A model generated the notes under the pieces. The model was not told the DNA's origin, did not search any database, and saw only the letters and a list, made by a program, of their open reading frames with translations. The translations under genes were made by a program, and so were the position numbers. From assembly GCF_024357955.1 (NCBI RefSeq), contig NZ_JANEYT010000010.1, positions 1 through 64,000 of the forward strand: a DNA stretch of 64,000 nt, read 5' to 3'. Of this stretch, positions 48,593-57,830 are shown one piece after another; position 1 is the stretch's first letter; each line of letters begins with the position of its first letter. This DNA comes from Photobacterium pectinilyticum (GTDB lineage: Bacteria > Pseudomonadota > Gammaproteobacteria > Enterobacterales > Vibrionaceae).

Positions 48593-49479
48593 CAGTCAAT
48601 CCCCGCATTGATGGCTTGGCGGAGTCCTTCTCCTACTAAGTTTACAACCAAAACACTGAATGTAATGGCCAGTCCTGGCAAGGTAACCGTCCATGGAGCA
48701 AGATAGATCAGCTCGATGGAGTCACCCAGCATTGCACCCCATTCCGGCATCGGTGCCTGAGCGCCAAGGCCAAGAAAACCCAGTGCAGCTATATCTAGAA
48801 TTGCAATCGAAATTGCCCGGGTGAACTCATTGGTCAGCACGGTCAGGATATTGGGCAAAATAGAGTTGTACAGCAGGTAGAAGTTGTTGGCACCATCAAG
48901 GCGTGCCGCCATGATGTAGTCTTTTTCTACCTCGTTGTGTACTGCTGTATACACGGCACGGATAAAGCGCGGGATGAGTGCCAGCCAAATAGCCAGCAGG
49001 ATATTGATCTCGCCCGGGCCCATGTATGCGACAACGATGATTGCCAGCAGCAGAGAAGGGATAGACAGTACGGTATCAAGAACGTGGTTGAGGAAGCTTG
49101 ATTTTAAGCCTCGGGTCATACCGGCCAATACGCCGATCAATATCCCAATCGTCGCGGAGCAAATCGCCACCAACACGGCGTAGCCAAAAGTCAGACGCGA
49201 ACCGAGCAGTAAGCGGCTCAGCATATCACGGCCAAGGTCGTCGGTACCGAAGAAGTACTCGACTTTACCTGTGGTATCCCATGACGGTGGCATGAGCAGC
49301 TCACCGACCTGACTGAAGGCATCGTAGGGCGTGAGCCAAGATGCCAGCAATGTAATGACACTGAGGAGAGCCAAGCACCATAGACCAAACATCGCCAAGG
49401 AGTTGTTTTTGAAATTTTGCCAAGCCCGCTCACGCTGGGTTGGGATCTTGGTCTCCTGATAGATGTTATTTGATAGCAT
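48592..49479 (-). CDS. sapC: Sap ABC transporter permease SapC
   Basis: 295 residues from the ATG at 49479 (AAGGA upstream), matching the E. coli length of 296. OppC-type permease with N-terminal helix then TM block; [20 protein letters not shown], and the EAA loop [24 protein letters not shown]. The first 14 bases overlap sapB. Confidence 0.93.
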   Translation of the reverse strand: MLSNNIYQETKIPTQRERAWQNFKNNSLAMFGLWCLALLSVITLLASWLTPYDAFSQVGELLMPPSWDTTGKVEYFFGTDDLGRDMLSRLLLGSRLTFGYAVLVAICSATIGILIGVLAGMTRGLKSSFLNHVLDTVLSIPSLLLAIIVVAYMGPGEINILLAIWLALIPRFIRAVYTAVHNEVEKDYIMAARLDGANNFYLLYNSILPNILTVLTNEFTRAISIAILDIAALGFLGLGAQAPMPEWGAMLGDSIELIYLAPWTVTLPGLAITFSVLVVNLVGEGLRQAINAGID

Positions 49480-50428
49480 ACCATTCCTTCCGTACGAGGG
49501 GATTGACAAGGGCACCGGTCAAGTCAGACAGGATATTGGCAATCAGGATAAAGGTACCCACGGTGATCACACCGGCTTGAATGGCGACATAGTTCTGAGT
49601 TGAAATGGCATCAAGTAACCAGCGGCCGATCCCCGGCCAGTTGAAGATGGATTCGGTTAGCATTGCAAAGGTCATCATGGTCGAAAATTGCATACCCAGT
49701 TTCGGGATGATCGGTGGAATGGCATTTCTCAGCACATGCCGGATAATGATTTCAAACATCGACAGGCCCTTGGTCTGGGCAACTTTGATAAAGTTCTGAT
49801 CCATGACATCTGACACCGATGCACGGGTCAGCCTGATCACCTCGGTGGTCGGTGCCATTGCTAACACCACAGTGGGCAGTACAAGGTGTCTGATGGTATC
49901 CATCAGGGCTTCAGCACGGTAAGGCTTGTCAGATAGCATCACATCGATTAGGGCAACACCGGTGACATGGTCAATCTCGTACAGCAAACTGTAGCGGCCA
50001 GAGACGGGGAGCCAGCCTAATTTCAAAGAAAACAGCATAATAAGCAACATCGCCAACCAAAATAGTGGAATTGAGTAACCCACAAGAGTGATGGATGAGA
50101 TGGTGGTGTCTATGAATTTTCCGCGCTTGACTCCTGCAAGGGTACCCACAGGGATACCAATGATCAGTGAAAGCACAAAAGCAAAGAAACTCAGTTCTAG
50201 TGTGGCAGGGAAAACCGCCATCACTTCGTTGACGATTGGCTCGCCTTGGAGGTTCATGCCTAAGTGGCCGGCCATTAGGTTCTCGAGGTATATCACCCAA
50301 CCAGACCAGAATGACCCGGTGCTCCACAGTGGCGCATTGTCTAGCCGCAAAATGCTGTAGCCGATCAAGGTTAGGATCAGCAGGGTGATCAGAAAGAGGT
50401 TTAGCCTACGAATGGTATAGATAAACAT
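49466..50428 (-). CDS. sapB: Sap ABC transporter permease SapB
   Basis: 320 residues from the ATG at 50428; the longer frame starts with a TTG inside sapA. OppB/DppB-type permease: six helices, TLAGVKRGKFIDTTISSITLVG and the EAA loop QNFIKVAQTKGLSMFEIIIRHVLRN. It starts one base after the sapA stop. Confidence 0.93.
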   Translation of the reverse strand: MFIYTIRRLNLFLITLLILTLIGYSILRLDNAPLWSTGSFWSGWVIYLENLMAGHLGMNLQGEPIVNEVMAVFPATLELSFFAFVLSLIIGIPVGTLAGVKRGKFIDTTISSITLVGYSIPLFWLAMLLIMLFSLKLGWLPVSGRYSLLYEIDHVTGVALIDVMLSDKPYRAEALMDTIRHLVLPTVVLAMAPTTEVIRLTRASVSDVMDQNFIKVAQTKGLSMFEIIIRHVLRNAIPPIIPKLGMQFSTMMTFAMLTESIFNWPGIGRWLLDAISTQNYVAIQAGVITVGTFILIANILSDLTGALVNPLVRKEWYAIK

Positions 50429-50429
50429 A

Positions 50430-52055
50430 TTAGATCTCGCTCCGGAAGACTGTCGAGAAGGAGCGGGTGCCAAACGGACTCATCTGCAAGCCTTCCAGGG
50501 ACTTGTGGTGAACTTGGAAATGGACGCCATGGGCCAATGGGACAATCGGTACCTCGGTATCCAAGATATCTTGGGCAAGGTGATAATAATTAAGCCGCTG
50601 GTTCAGTTTAGGGGTTCTGGATGCCAGCTCGAGTAGATTATCAAAGCTGAGGTTACACCAGTTGGCCACGTTCAGGCCGGCTTTTTTGGCATCGCAAGAT
50701 AGCAGCGGACGCAGAAAATTATCCGGATCGCCGTTATCGGCAACCCAGCCCGTTAAGATCAAATCACTGTTGTACTTATCAATCGCACTAAAGCGGTTGA
50801 CGGTATCTTGGGTGATGATGTCTACCTTGATCCCGACAGCATTGAGATCCGCTTGGATTAATTCTGCCGTTTTGCGAGGGCTTGGATTATACGGGCGTGG
50901 CTCAAGCGGCACCCATAAAGTCAGTGCTAAGTTTTTGTCATAACCGGCTTCTTTAAGTAGGTCAAGTGCTTTTGCTGGGTCATAATCCAGCGCCTGGCTA
51001 CCATGGTTGTAAGCCCAAGACATTGGCGGCAAGAGGCTGCGGGCCTTGGTGCCAGTACCGTAGTAGACTGAATTGAGCAGATTTTCACGGTTGATGGCAT
51101 GGTTGATGGCTTTACGAACCCGAATATCACTCAGCTCTGGCTGGTTGCTATCCAAGGCCAGAAACGCCACGTTCATACCTGTTTGGGCATCAAGGCTAAA
51201 ATTATCGTCAGCACTGATAACGGGCAGTTGGCTAGCAACGGGTGATGACAGTACGTCACATTCGTTGCTCAGCAGTTTGGCCAGTGTGCCTGTACCACGG
51301 CTGGCAATGTCGAACACCACTTGCTCCATCGCCGCTTTACCCTGCCAGTAGTTTTCGTGGCGGTTAAGCCTAACAAAATCATTGGCTTGGTAGCTATCGA
51401 GGAAAAACGGCCCGGTACCAACGGGTAAGGAGTCCAGTTGGTCGGGCTTGCCTGCGCGAAGCGTTTGCTGGGCATATTCCTGCGAGTGGATCACCGCATA
51501 GGTCGTTGCCAAATTGGACAAAAAAGCGTTATCAGGCCGGCTTAGGGTAAACCTTACTGTGAGAGGGGCAACAACCTCAATATCTTCAATCAGGTTGGCA
51601 AACCCCTGGCTGTCGAACCAAGGGTAGCGACCGCCGGAGATCGCATGGAAAGGGTGATCCGGTTGAATGACTCGCTTAAAGCTAAACACCACATCCTGAG
51701 CGTTGAACTGGCGTGTAGGTTTGAACCAATCAGTGGTTTGAAACTCAACACCTTGTCTTAAGTTAAAGGTATAGACTAAGCCATCATCACTGCTACTCCA
51801 GCCATCGGCGAGCGATGGAAGAGGCTGGTGACTAACAGGATCGAGGAGTAACAAACGGTCGAAAAGTTGCGCAGCCAAGGTATCAGCCGTCAATCCACCA
51901 TCGATTAGCTGTGGATTAAAGGTTGTTGGCTTATCTTGTCCGCAATAGACGAAACCACGGCTGCGAATATTGCTATCCTGCTGCGGGTCATCACTACAGC
52001 CAATCAGGCCGGCAAGGCTGACGCACAAAAGCAAAAGACGAGTATAGGCGCTCAT
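50430..52055 (-). CDS. sapA: Sap ABC transporter substrate-binding lipoprotein SapA
   Basis: 541 residues. Signal peptide with lipobox LIGC (Cys20), so probably a lipoprotein facing the periplasm. SBP_bac_5 (oligopeptide-binding) fold: DKPTTFNPQLIDGG, LADGWSSSDDGLVYTFNLRQGVEF, and SDIRVRKAINHAINRENLL. It is the first gene of sapABCDF. E. coli SapA binds peptides and haem; ligand here not determinable. Confidence 0.93.
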   Translation of the reverse strand: MSAYTRLLLLCVSLAGLIGCSDDPQQDSNIRSRGFVYCGQDKPTTFNPQLIDGGLTADTLAAQLFDRLLLLDPVSHQPLPSLADGWSSSDDGLVYTFNLRQGVEFQTTDWFKPTRQFNAQDVVFSFKRVIQPDHPFHAISGGRYPWFDSQGFANLIEDIEVVAPLTVRFTLSRPDNAFLSNLATTYAVIHSQEYAQQTLRAGKPDQLDSLPVGTGPFFLDSYQANDFVRLNRHENYWQGKAAMEQVVFDIASRGTGTLAKLLSNECDVLSSPVASQLPVISADDNFSLDAQTGMNVAFLALDSNQPELSDIRVRKAINHAINRENLLNSVYYGTGTKARSLLPPMSWAYNHGSQALDYDPAKALDLLKEAGYDKNLALTLWVPLEPRPYNPSPRKTAELIQADLNAVGIKVDIITQDTVNRFSAIDKYNSDLILTGWVADNGDPDNFLRPLLSCDAKKAGLNVANWCNLSFDNLLELASRTPKLNQRLNYYHLAQDILDTEVPIVPLAHGVHFQVHHKSLEGLQMSPFGTRSFSTVFRSEI

Positions 52056-52182
52056 AGGATAAGAAATTTTTTGGAAACAAGATTATAAATTTACCATTAA
52101 CCCAGCCTGCCACCAAGTCACCTCATTAAAATACCTGTTATTTCTAGGTTCTTTATGGCCAGAAAGTGTACAGATCATTGCT

Positions 52183-53235
52183 TTAGTCATTTCCGACCAA
52201 CTGGTACTTGCGCAGCAGTCCCCTCAGTTGATGGTAGCTCAAGCTGAGTAAGTCAGCGGCTTTACGCTGATTATACTGTGCTTGCTCGAGAGCCTGTTGA
52301 AGAATGGCAACCTCCTGATCTTGTTGCCACTGGCGAAAATCAATGGGGAGTTCCCACATGCCGTTGCCGTTGCCGTTGCCGTTGCTGGTCGCTAGCTCTT
52401 GAGTGGAAGAGCTGGGTTCGGTATGGTTTTTATTGCTGCTCTCATTGTCTTTCTCTTGTTGCCAAGGTGGCGTGAACGGGTCAAAAATAATGGTATTGAC
52501 CGGCTCATTCTCGAGGCTGTGGCGAAAGACGGAGCGTTCAGTCACATTTTTAAGTTCACGGATGTTGCCGGGCCAGGGGTAGGTTTGCAGTTGCTGCTGG
52601 GCTTGCTGACTGAACCCGGCGAAAAAGCTGAAGTTGAGCTCGCGGCACATTTTCACGGCGTAGTATTCGGCAAGGGGTAAAATATCTTCTTGTCGTTCGC
52701 GCAATGGCGGTAAGTGAATGATGTCGAAGGCAAGGCGGTCGAGCAAATCGGAACGGAACTTACCCTCTGCGGCCAGTTGCGGCAGGTTTTCATTGGTAGC
52801 GCAGATCAACCGGACATTGGCCTGGCAAGTTTTGCTGCCCCCCACTCGTTCATATTCGCCGTATTCAATCACCCTGAGCAGTTTTTCTTGTACTCCCATC
52901 GGTGCTGTTGCTAGCTCGTCGAGGAACAAGGACCCGTTCTCGGCGCGTTCGAACCGCCCCTGGTGTCGGCCTTTAGCGCCGGTAAATGAGCCGGCCTCGT
53001 GGCCGAACAGCTCGGAGTCAATTACGCCTTCACTCAGCGCGGCGCAGTTTAGCGAGACGAGGGGCTGGTCCCACCGGCGCGACAGATAATGCAGGCGTTG
53101 AGCGATGAGCTCCTTACCGGTTCCTCGTTCGCCGATGATCAGGATAGGGCGATCAAGCGGTGCAAGACGTGACGTTTGATCCAGTACCGTGAGGAACGCC
53201 TCGGATTCGCCGATGAGGTTATCTGTCTTTCGCAT
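52183..53235 (-). CDS. pspF: PspF, sigma-54 activator of the psp operon
   Basis: 350 residues from the ATG at 53235 (MRKTDNLIGESEAFL). AAA+ domain: Walker A GERGTGKE, GAFTGA loop present as GSFTGA, Walker B LFLDELATAP, R-fingers in FRSDLLDRLAF. No N-terminal regulatory domain, as in all PspF. A Ser/Gly/Asn-rich linker (about 265-300, with GNGNGNGN) precedes the C-terminal Fis-type helix-turn-helix. PspA inhibits it in the absence of membrane stress. Divergent from pspABC. Confidence 0.95.
   Translation of the reverse strand: MRKTDNLIGESEAFLTVLDQTSRLAPLDRPILIIGERGTGKELIAQRLHYLSRRWDQPLVSLNCAALSEGVIDSELFGHEAGSFTGAKGRHQGRFERAENGSLFLDELATAPMGVQEKLLRVIEYGEYERVGGSKTCQANVRLICATNENLPQLAAEGKFRSDLLDRLAFDIIHLPPLRERQEDILPLAEYYAVKMCRELNFSFFAGFSQQAQQQLQTYPWPGNIRELKNVTERSVFRHSLENEPVNTIIFDPFTPPWQQEKDNESSNKNHTEPSSSTQELATSNGNGNGNGMWELPIDFRQWQQDQEVAILQQALEQAQYNQRKAADLLSLSYHQLRGLLRKYQLVGND
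52360..52385 (-). repeat. Hexanucleotide repeat inside pspF
   Basis: Four tandem units of GCCGTT (plus strand) encode GNGNGNGN in the linker between the AAA+ and DNA-binding domains. A unit gain or loss stays in frame and changes linker length by two residues. Confidence 0.85.
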
Positions 53236-53331
53236 GGTAAATCTCACTAATAGTTAGCGTAATTACTTATACCTTAGCAGGGCGACTGTTGAGGTGCAAA
53301 GCTAAGTGTATGATATATAAAAGACATAAAG

Positions 53332-53347
53332 TTGGCATGTTTGTTGT
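53332..53347 (+). promoter_or_regulatory. Sigma-54 promoter of pspA
   Basis: TTGGCATGTTTGTTGT: GG of the -24 element (53334-53335) and TTGT of the -12 element (53344-53347) with 10-base GG-to-G spacing. It closely resembles the E. coli pspA promoter, which also has TTGT. Transcription start expected near 53358. PspF sites should lie upstream, towards the divergent pspF. Confidence 0.8.
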
Positions 53348-53406
53348 AATAGTCAACATAGTTACTGTTTTGGAACAGAACGCAAATATATTTAGGAGAT
53401 GTAATT

Positions 53407-54072
53407 ATGGGTATTTTTTCTCGTTTTGCCGATATTGTGAATGCCAACGTCAACTCACTGTTGGATAAGGCTGAAGATCCGCAGAAAATGATCCGTCTTA
53501 TCATTCAGGAAATGGAAGATACGCTGGTTGAAGTGCGTACCTCTTCTGCGCGTGCATTGGCTGACAAGAAAGAACTTCAGCGCCGTATTCAGGCGATTGA
53601 GGCTCAGAGCCGTGACTGGCAAGATAAAGCTAGCCTGGCCATTCAGAAAGGCCGTGAAGATCTCGCTCGTGCTGCACTGATTGAAAAGCAGAAGCTTAAC
53701 GATGTCGCGCTGACATTAAATGAAGAGTACAAACTGGTGGAAGCGACCATCGAGAAGCTAGCAACGGAAGTGGCTGAGTTAGAGCGTAAGCTGCAAGAGA
53801 CCCGCGCCCGCCAGCAGGCGTTAGTGATGCGTCATAAAGCGGCCGATACTCGTCGTGATGTGCGCCGTCAATTGGATACCGGTAAGGTTGATGAAGCGTT
53901 GTCGAAATTCGAGCAGTACGAACGCCGTATCGATGAGATGGAAGCAGAAGCTGACAGTTACAGCATTGGACGCGGCAAGAACTTGAATGATGAGTTTGCT
54001 GATCTGCAGGCGCAAGATGAAATCGAAAAAGAGCTTGAGCGCATGAAAGCCAACCTCAAGGACAAAGAGTAA
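53407..54072 (+). CDS. pspA: Phage shock protein A
   Basis: 221 residues, almost entirely helical coiled coil, starting [25 protein letters not shown] with the amphipathic N-terminal helix that binds damaged membranes. ESCRT-III/Vipp1 superfamily. It stabilises membranes and inhibits PspF. AGGAG ribosome-binding site; sigma-54 promoter upstream. Confidence 0.97.
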   Translation: MGIFSRFADIVNANVNSLLDKAEDPQKMIRLIIQEMEDTLVEVRTSSARALADKKELQRRIQAIEAQSRDWQDKASLAIQKGREDLARAALIEKQKLNDVALTLNEEYKLVEATIEKLATEVAELERKLQETRARQQALVMRHKAADTRRDVRRQLDTGKVDEALSKFEQYERRIDEMEAEADSYSIGRGKNLNDEFADLQAQDEIEKELERMKANLKDKE

Positions 54073-54162
54073 TTCACCTTAACAGAAATTGGTTGTTATG
54101 ATGGCAGTGGCTATTATGACAATCTAATGAATTGAATCTGCGCGGATAAAAGGAGAAAAGTA

Positions 54163-54393
54163 ATGTCTATGGGGTTTATTGTAGGGCCGTTAGTCGTATT
54201 CATGATCTTTGTTGCCCCACTGTGGTTGATCCTCCACTATCGTAGCAAGAAGCACGCAAGTGAAGGGTTGTCTGGTGATGATCAGCAGAAACTACAGGAG
54301 CTGGTGGCTCGCGCAGAGCAGATGCAAGATCGTATTGTGACTTTGGAGCGTATCTTGGATTCGGAAGTTCCGCAGTGGAGGCGCAAGTCATGA
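54163..54393 (+). CDS. pspB: Phage shock protein B
   Basis: 76 residues. One N-terminal transmembrane helix (GFIVGPLVVFMIFVAPLWLI) and a cytoplasmic leucine-zipper-like helix ending QWRRKS. With PspC it senses inner-membrane stress and recruits PspA. The stop overlaps the pspC start (ATGA). Confidence 0.95.
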   Translation: MSMGFIVGPLVVFMIFVAPLWLILHYRSKKHASEGLSGDDQQKLQELVARAEQMQDRIVTLERILDSEVPQWRRKS

Positions 54394-54776
54394 ATAAGAC
54401 CCTTTTTCGCGACCCGAAAAACGGCAAGCTAGGTGGCGTTTGTGCCGGAGTTGCCGAATACTTTGGTATGGAAATCTGGTTAGTGAGGATCCTCACTGTG
54501 TCAGCTTTTTTACTCGGGGTGGGATTCATCGTCACCCTGGCCTATGTTGCCGCTTGGCTGATCCTCGACAAAATGCCCGAGGAGCGCATTCAGCAACAGA
54601 CGGTTTTTCGCGAGCATCAGGTTAAGCAAAAACCATGGCAAGCAGGAAAACCAGCAGGCCAAATCTTACAGAATGTCGAGAATGAGCTCGACAATATGGA
54701 ACATGAGTTGCGCGATATGGAGGCCTATGTGACCTCTTCGGCGTTCAAAGTCGACCGAGAGTTTCGCAACCTATAA
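54390..54776 (+). CDS. pspC: Phage shock protein C
   Basis: 128 residues from the ATG at 54390, with GGAGG upstream inside pspB; an upstream GTG would add five residues. PspC domain FRDPKNGKLGGVCAGVAEYFG then TM helices (LLGVGFIVTLAYVAAWLIL) and a C-terminal helix (VENELDNMEHELRDMEAYV). No pspD or pspE follows; a terminator closes the operon. Confidence 0.95.
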   Translation: MNKTLFRDPKNGKLGGVCAGVAEYFGMEIWLVRILTVSAFLLGVGFIVTLAYVAAWLILDKMPEERIQQQTVFREHQVKQKPWQAGKPAGQILQNVENELDNMEHELRDMEAYVTSSAFKVDREFRNL

Positions 54777-54788
54777 CTAATGAGTAAC

Positions 54789-54818
54789 CAGAAAAGCAGG
54801 CAATGGCCTGCTTTTCTT
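54789..54818 (+). terminator. psp operon terminator
   Basis: AGAAAAGCAGGC AATG GCCTGCTTTTCT hairpin. Confidence 0.88.
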
Positions 54819-54996
54819 GTCTCCAGCAAACCATTTCCAACCAAGGCGGAGGGCACGAGGTTGACTTGGTTCGATGATGTTAACTTGGTGTCTATGTGGT
54901 TAACAAGCCAATTCATCAGAGGTTAATAAGCCGGGGTTTATAGTCAGGGTTATCGTTTCCCACTCTGTGCTGTGTTTGACATTTTCAGGAAAGTTT

Positions 54997-56394
54997 ATGA
55001 ATCGATTTAGCAATGAGTTGAATAAATTGGTGAACCGGAGTCTAGACCGCCATGTCCGTTTGGCGGTGACGGGCCTGTCCCGGGCGGGCAAGACCGCTTT
55101 CATTACTTCACTGGTTAATCAGCTTATGCATGTGAGTACTAACCCGCGATTGCCGCTGTTCACCGCCGTTAGGGATGATCAACTTCTGGGCGCCAAGCGG
55201 GTGCCACAAATTGATATGCATGTGCCTAAATTTGCTTACGAAGAAGGGATGGGCGCACTGCTCTCGGCACCGCCAAGTTGGCCCGAGCCGACGCGCGATG
55301 TTAGCCAGACCCGTTTGGCACTGCGTTACAAGCCCCAGCGTGGGCCGATGAAGCTGTTGCAAGAGACGGCAACATTGTATTTGGATATTGTCGATTATCC
55401 AGGTGAATGGTTATTGGACTTACCGTTGTTAGAGCTGGATTTTATGGCGTGGTCACGTCAGCAGGCCCAGATCCTGAAAGGTAAGCGTGCCGAGTTGGCA
55501 TCGGATTGGTTGGCGATGGCCGAATCTTTCGACCCATTGGCGCCGGCAGACGAGACGTTGATTGAACAGGTCTCGGCGCGTTTTACCGAATATTTGTATA
55601 AGTGCAAAGCAGAAGGTGGATTACATTGGGTGCAACCGGGCCGATTTGTTCTACCGGGTGAGCTGGCGGGTGCACCGGTATTGCAGTTCTTCCCGATGGT
55701 CTGGCTCGAAAAAATCACCGAGCAGCAATGGGCTGATGCCAATGAAGAGACCAATCTCGGTATGCTTAAAAGCCGCTACCGTTATTATCAGCAGCATGTT
55801 GTGAAGGCGTTCTATAAGGAGCACTTCTCCAAATTCGACCGCCAGATCATCTTGGTTGACTGTTTGCAGCCGCTCAATGCTGGGCCTGAGTCATTCAATG
55901 ATATGCGCCAGGCGCTAGACCAGCTGATGCAGAGCTTTCGTTACGGTCGTAGCTCAATGCTAAAACGTTTGTTCTCACCCAGAATCGATAAGGTACTGTT
56001 TGCGGCAACTAAAGCCGATCATGTCACGCCTGAGCAACATCCTAACTTGGTGAGTTTGCTACAGCAGCTTGTCAATGAAGCATGGCAAACCGCATCATTT
56101 GAGGGGATCAAGATGGATTGTGTCAGCCTGTCTTCGATTCAGGCCACCGAGCCGGGCTTCGTCGATTATCACGGTCGACAGGTGCCAGCCCTGCGAGGGC
56201 ACCAAATTGACGGTGATGCCAAGACCTTATTTCCTGGTGAAGTGCCACGCCGTTTGCCAAACGACACTTTCTGGCAGCAATCGGGCTTTGATTTTATTAA
56301 TTTCCGTCCGCTTGAAATGCAAAGCGACGAACCATTGCCACATATCCGGATGGATAAAGCAATGGAATACCTGCTGGGAGATAAATTGCGATGA
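54997..56394 (+). CDS. ycjX: YcjX-type GTPase-like stress protein
   Basis: 465 residues from the ATG at 54997 (CAGGAAAG upstream), equal to the E. coli length. P-loop GLSRAGKTAF (about 37-46); DIVDYPGEWLLDLPLL resembles a switch II DxxG-like motif; ATKADHVTPEQ is the NKxD-like element. YcjX (DUF463) belongs to the psp regulon in E. coli; function not defined. It overlaps ycjF by four bases. Confidence 0.92.
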   Translation: MNRFSNELNKLVNRSLDRHVRLAVTGLSRAGKTAFITSLVNQLMHVSTNPRLPLFTAVRDDQLLGAKRVPQIDMHVPKFAYEEGMGALLSAPPSWPEPTRDVSQTRLALRYKPQRGPMKLLQETATLYLDIVDYPGEWLLDLPLLELDFMAWSRQQAQILKGKRAELASDWLAMAESFDPLAPADETLIEQVSARFTEYLYKCKAEGGLHWVQPGRFVLPGELAGAPVLQFFPMVWLEKITEQQWADANEETNLGMLKSRYRYYQQHVVKAFYKEHFSKFDRQIILVDCLQPLNAGPESFNDMRQALDQLMQSFRYGRSSMLKRLFSPRIDKVLFAATKADHVTPEQHPNLVSLLQQLVNEAWQTASFEGIKMDCVSLSSIQATEPGFVDYHGRQVPALRGHQIDGDAKTLFPGEVPRRLPNDTFWQQSGFDFINFRPLEMQSDEPLPHIRMDKAMEYLLGDKLR

Positions 56395-57425
56395 GTGAGT
56401 CGTTAAAAAGCAAGATCGTTTTTGATGAGCCATCAAAGCCAAAGGCGGATACCGTCGAGGTTGAGTTGACGTCACAGTTGCAGTTTGCCGAGCAGGACAA
56501 GAGTTTCTTACCCGAGGCAATGGATACCGAACAACCGGATGTTGAAGCAGAGCTCGACCGAGCCCTGCGCAGTAAGCCCAAGCGCCGTTCTGGTTGGCTA
56601 AAAGGCTTAATGGTTGGCGGTGCAGCCATGGTGGGTTGGCAAACGGTGGATTATGTCGTGACGGCCTATCAGGGCGGTGATTGGCTTGCCTTGGGCTGGA
56701 GTGTCATTGTTGCCGGTATTGCCAGTGCGGGGATCACGGCACTGGGACGTGAGCTAATGAGCTTGCGTCGCCTTAAGCGTCGTCAGAGTGAGCGAGAGCA
56801 GGCGCAAGCCTTGCTTGAGGCCGATGGTATCGGTCAAGCCAAAGCGTTTTGTACCCGGCTAGCCAAGCAGGGCAAGGTGATGGAAGAGCATGCTGGCTAT
56901 GACAAATGGTTGCAGTCATTGGCGGCCACCCATAATGACCGTGAGGTGATGCAGCTTTATGATCGTATGGTACTGGGGCAACAAGATAAGCTGGCACGTA
57001 AACTGGTGGCGAAATATGCCAGTGAAGCCGCCGTTATGGTGGCGGTCAGTCCGTTGGCCTTGGCGGATATGTTGCTGGTGGCATGGAGAAATTTCCGATT
57101 GATTGACCAAGTCTCTAAGGTCTATGGCGTCGAGTTGGGGTATTGGTCGCGGATCAAGTTGGTAAAGTTAGTGCTTGCCAATATGGCGGTAGCTGGTGCC
57201 AGTGAAGTCATTGCTGATAGCGGTATGGATATGCTCTCGATGGACTTGGCGGGCAGAATGTCGACCCGCGTTGCCCAAGGTGTCGGTGTTGGTCTGCTGA
57301 CTGGCAGGTTAGGACTCAAGGCAATTAACCTGATGCGTCCGCTGCCATGGCAACCCGAGCAGCAGCCTAAGCTGAGTGAAATTCGTAAAGATCTGCTTAG
57401 CCAGTTGACCCATAAAGAACGCTAA
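56391..57425 (+). CDS. ycjF: YcjF membrane protein (DUF697)
   Basis: 344 residues. Acidic N-terminal region, two transmembrane helices (about 75-125), and a C-terminal DUF697 domain (AVMVAVSPLALADMLLVAWRNFRLIDQVSKVYGVELG; ARMSTRVAQGVGVGLLTGRLG). Works with YcjX presumably at the inner membrane; role in the Psp response is inferred from conserved linkage. Its TAA stop is the first three bases of the long repeat that follows. Confidence 0.92.
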   Translation: MSESLKSKIVFDEPSKPKADTVEVELTSQLQFAEQDKSFLPEAMDTEQPDVEAELDRALRSKPKRRSGWLKGLMVGGAAMVGWQTVDYVVTAYQGGDWLALGWSVIVAGIASAGITALGRELMSLRRLKRRQSEREQAQALLEADGIGQAKAFCTRLAKQGKVMEEHAGYDKWLQSLAATHNDREVMQLYDRMVLGQQDKLARKLVAKYASEAAVMVAVSPLALADMLLVAWRNFRLIDQVSKVYGVELGYWSRIKLVKLVLANMAVAGASEVIADSGMDMLSMDLAGRMSTRVAQGVGVGLLTGRLGLKAINLMRPLPWQPEQQPKLSEIRKDLLSQLTHKER

Positions 57426-57587
57426 TACCAATCTGGATAAGTAGTTGATCAAGTATTTGCACTGGAAAAGTCGTTGTTATCAAGGCAGATATTGCAGTCA
57501 CTAGTGGCTCTAATTACAAAATATCTAACGCAGAGAACAGCGATTTTAACCAGCAAGACTGATCAAATATTTATGTAGGTTGGTATA
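57423..57587. repeat. Long (165-bp) form of the palindromic repeat
   Basis: Outer ends match the short copies: left TAATACCAATCTGGATAAGT...TTGATCAAGTATTT (57423-57458), right TGATCAAATATTTATGTAGG...TTGGTATAA (to 57587). Between them lie about 100 bases which are themselves an imperfect inverted repeat (CTGGAAAAGTCGTTGTT with AACAGCGATTTTAACCAG; AGATATT with AATATCT). The four 52-bp copies look like internal deletions across the shared TGATCAArTATTT. It begins in the ycjF stop codon. Confidence 0.85.
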
Positions 57588-57626
57588 AAGACCAAGCTTA
57601 TCGTAAGGGAAATTTTTCATTACTAA

Positions 57627-57652
57627 ATGAAGGCCCATAGCGGCCTTCTTTC
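57627..57652 (+). terminator. ycjF terminator
   Basis: GAAGGCC / GGCCTTC stem (57629-57648) followed by TTTCC. Confidence 0.7.
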
Positions 57653-57794
57653 CACTCTTTCCACCCCTTCATCCCTCTTCGATTTTTTTATTCATTAGGC
57701 CGATATTGATTCGGTAATGGATTGATAGTGCGCAACCTCTCAGCTACGAACGCCAATGACTTGACTCCATTACAGGGAAGGCGCAAACTTCTTG

Positions 57795-57812
57795 TGTCAA
57801 CAATTCCTGACA
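57795..57812 (+). promoter_or_regulatory. TyrR operator in the tyrR leader
   Basis: TGTCAACAATTCCTGACA lies just before the tyrR ribosome-binding site (GGAAG). It is nearly identical to the tyrP operator (16 of 18 bases), suggesting autoregulation as in E. coli. Confidence 0.7.
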
Positions 57813-57830
57813 CCTTGGAAGATAATTAAT

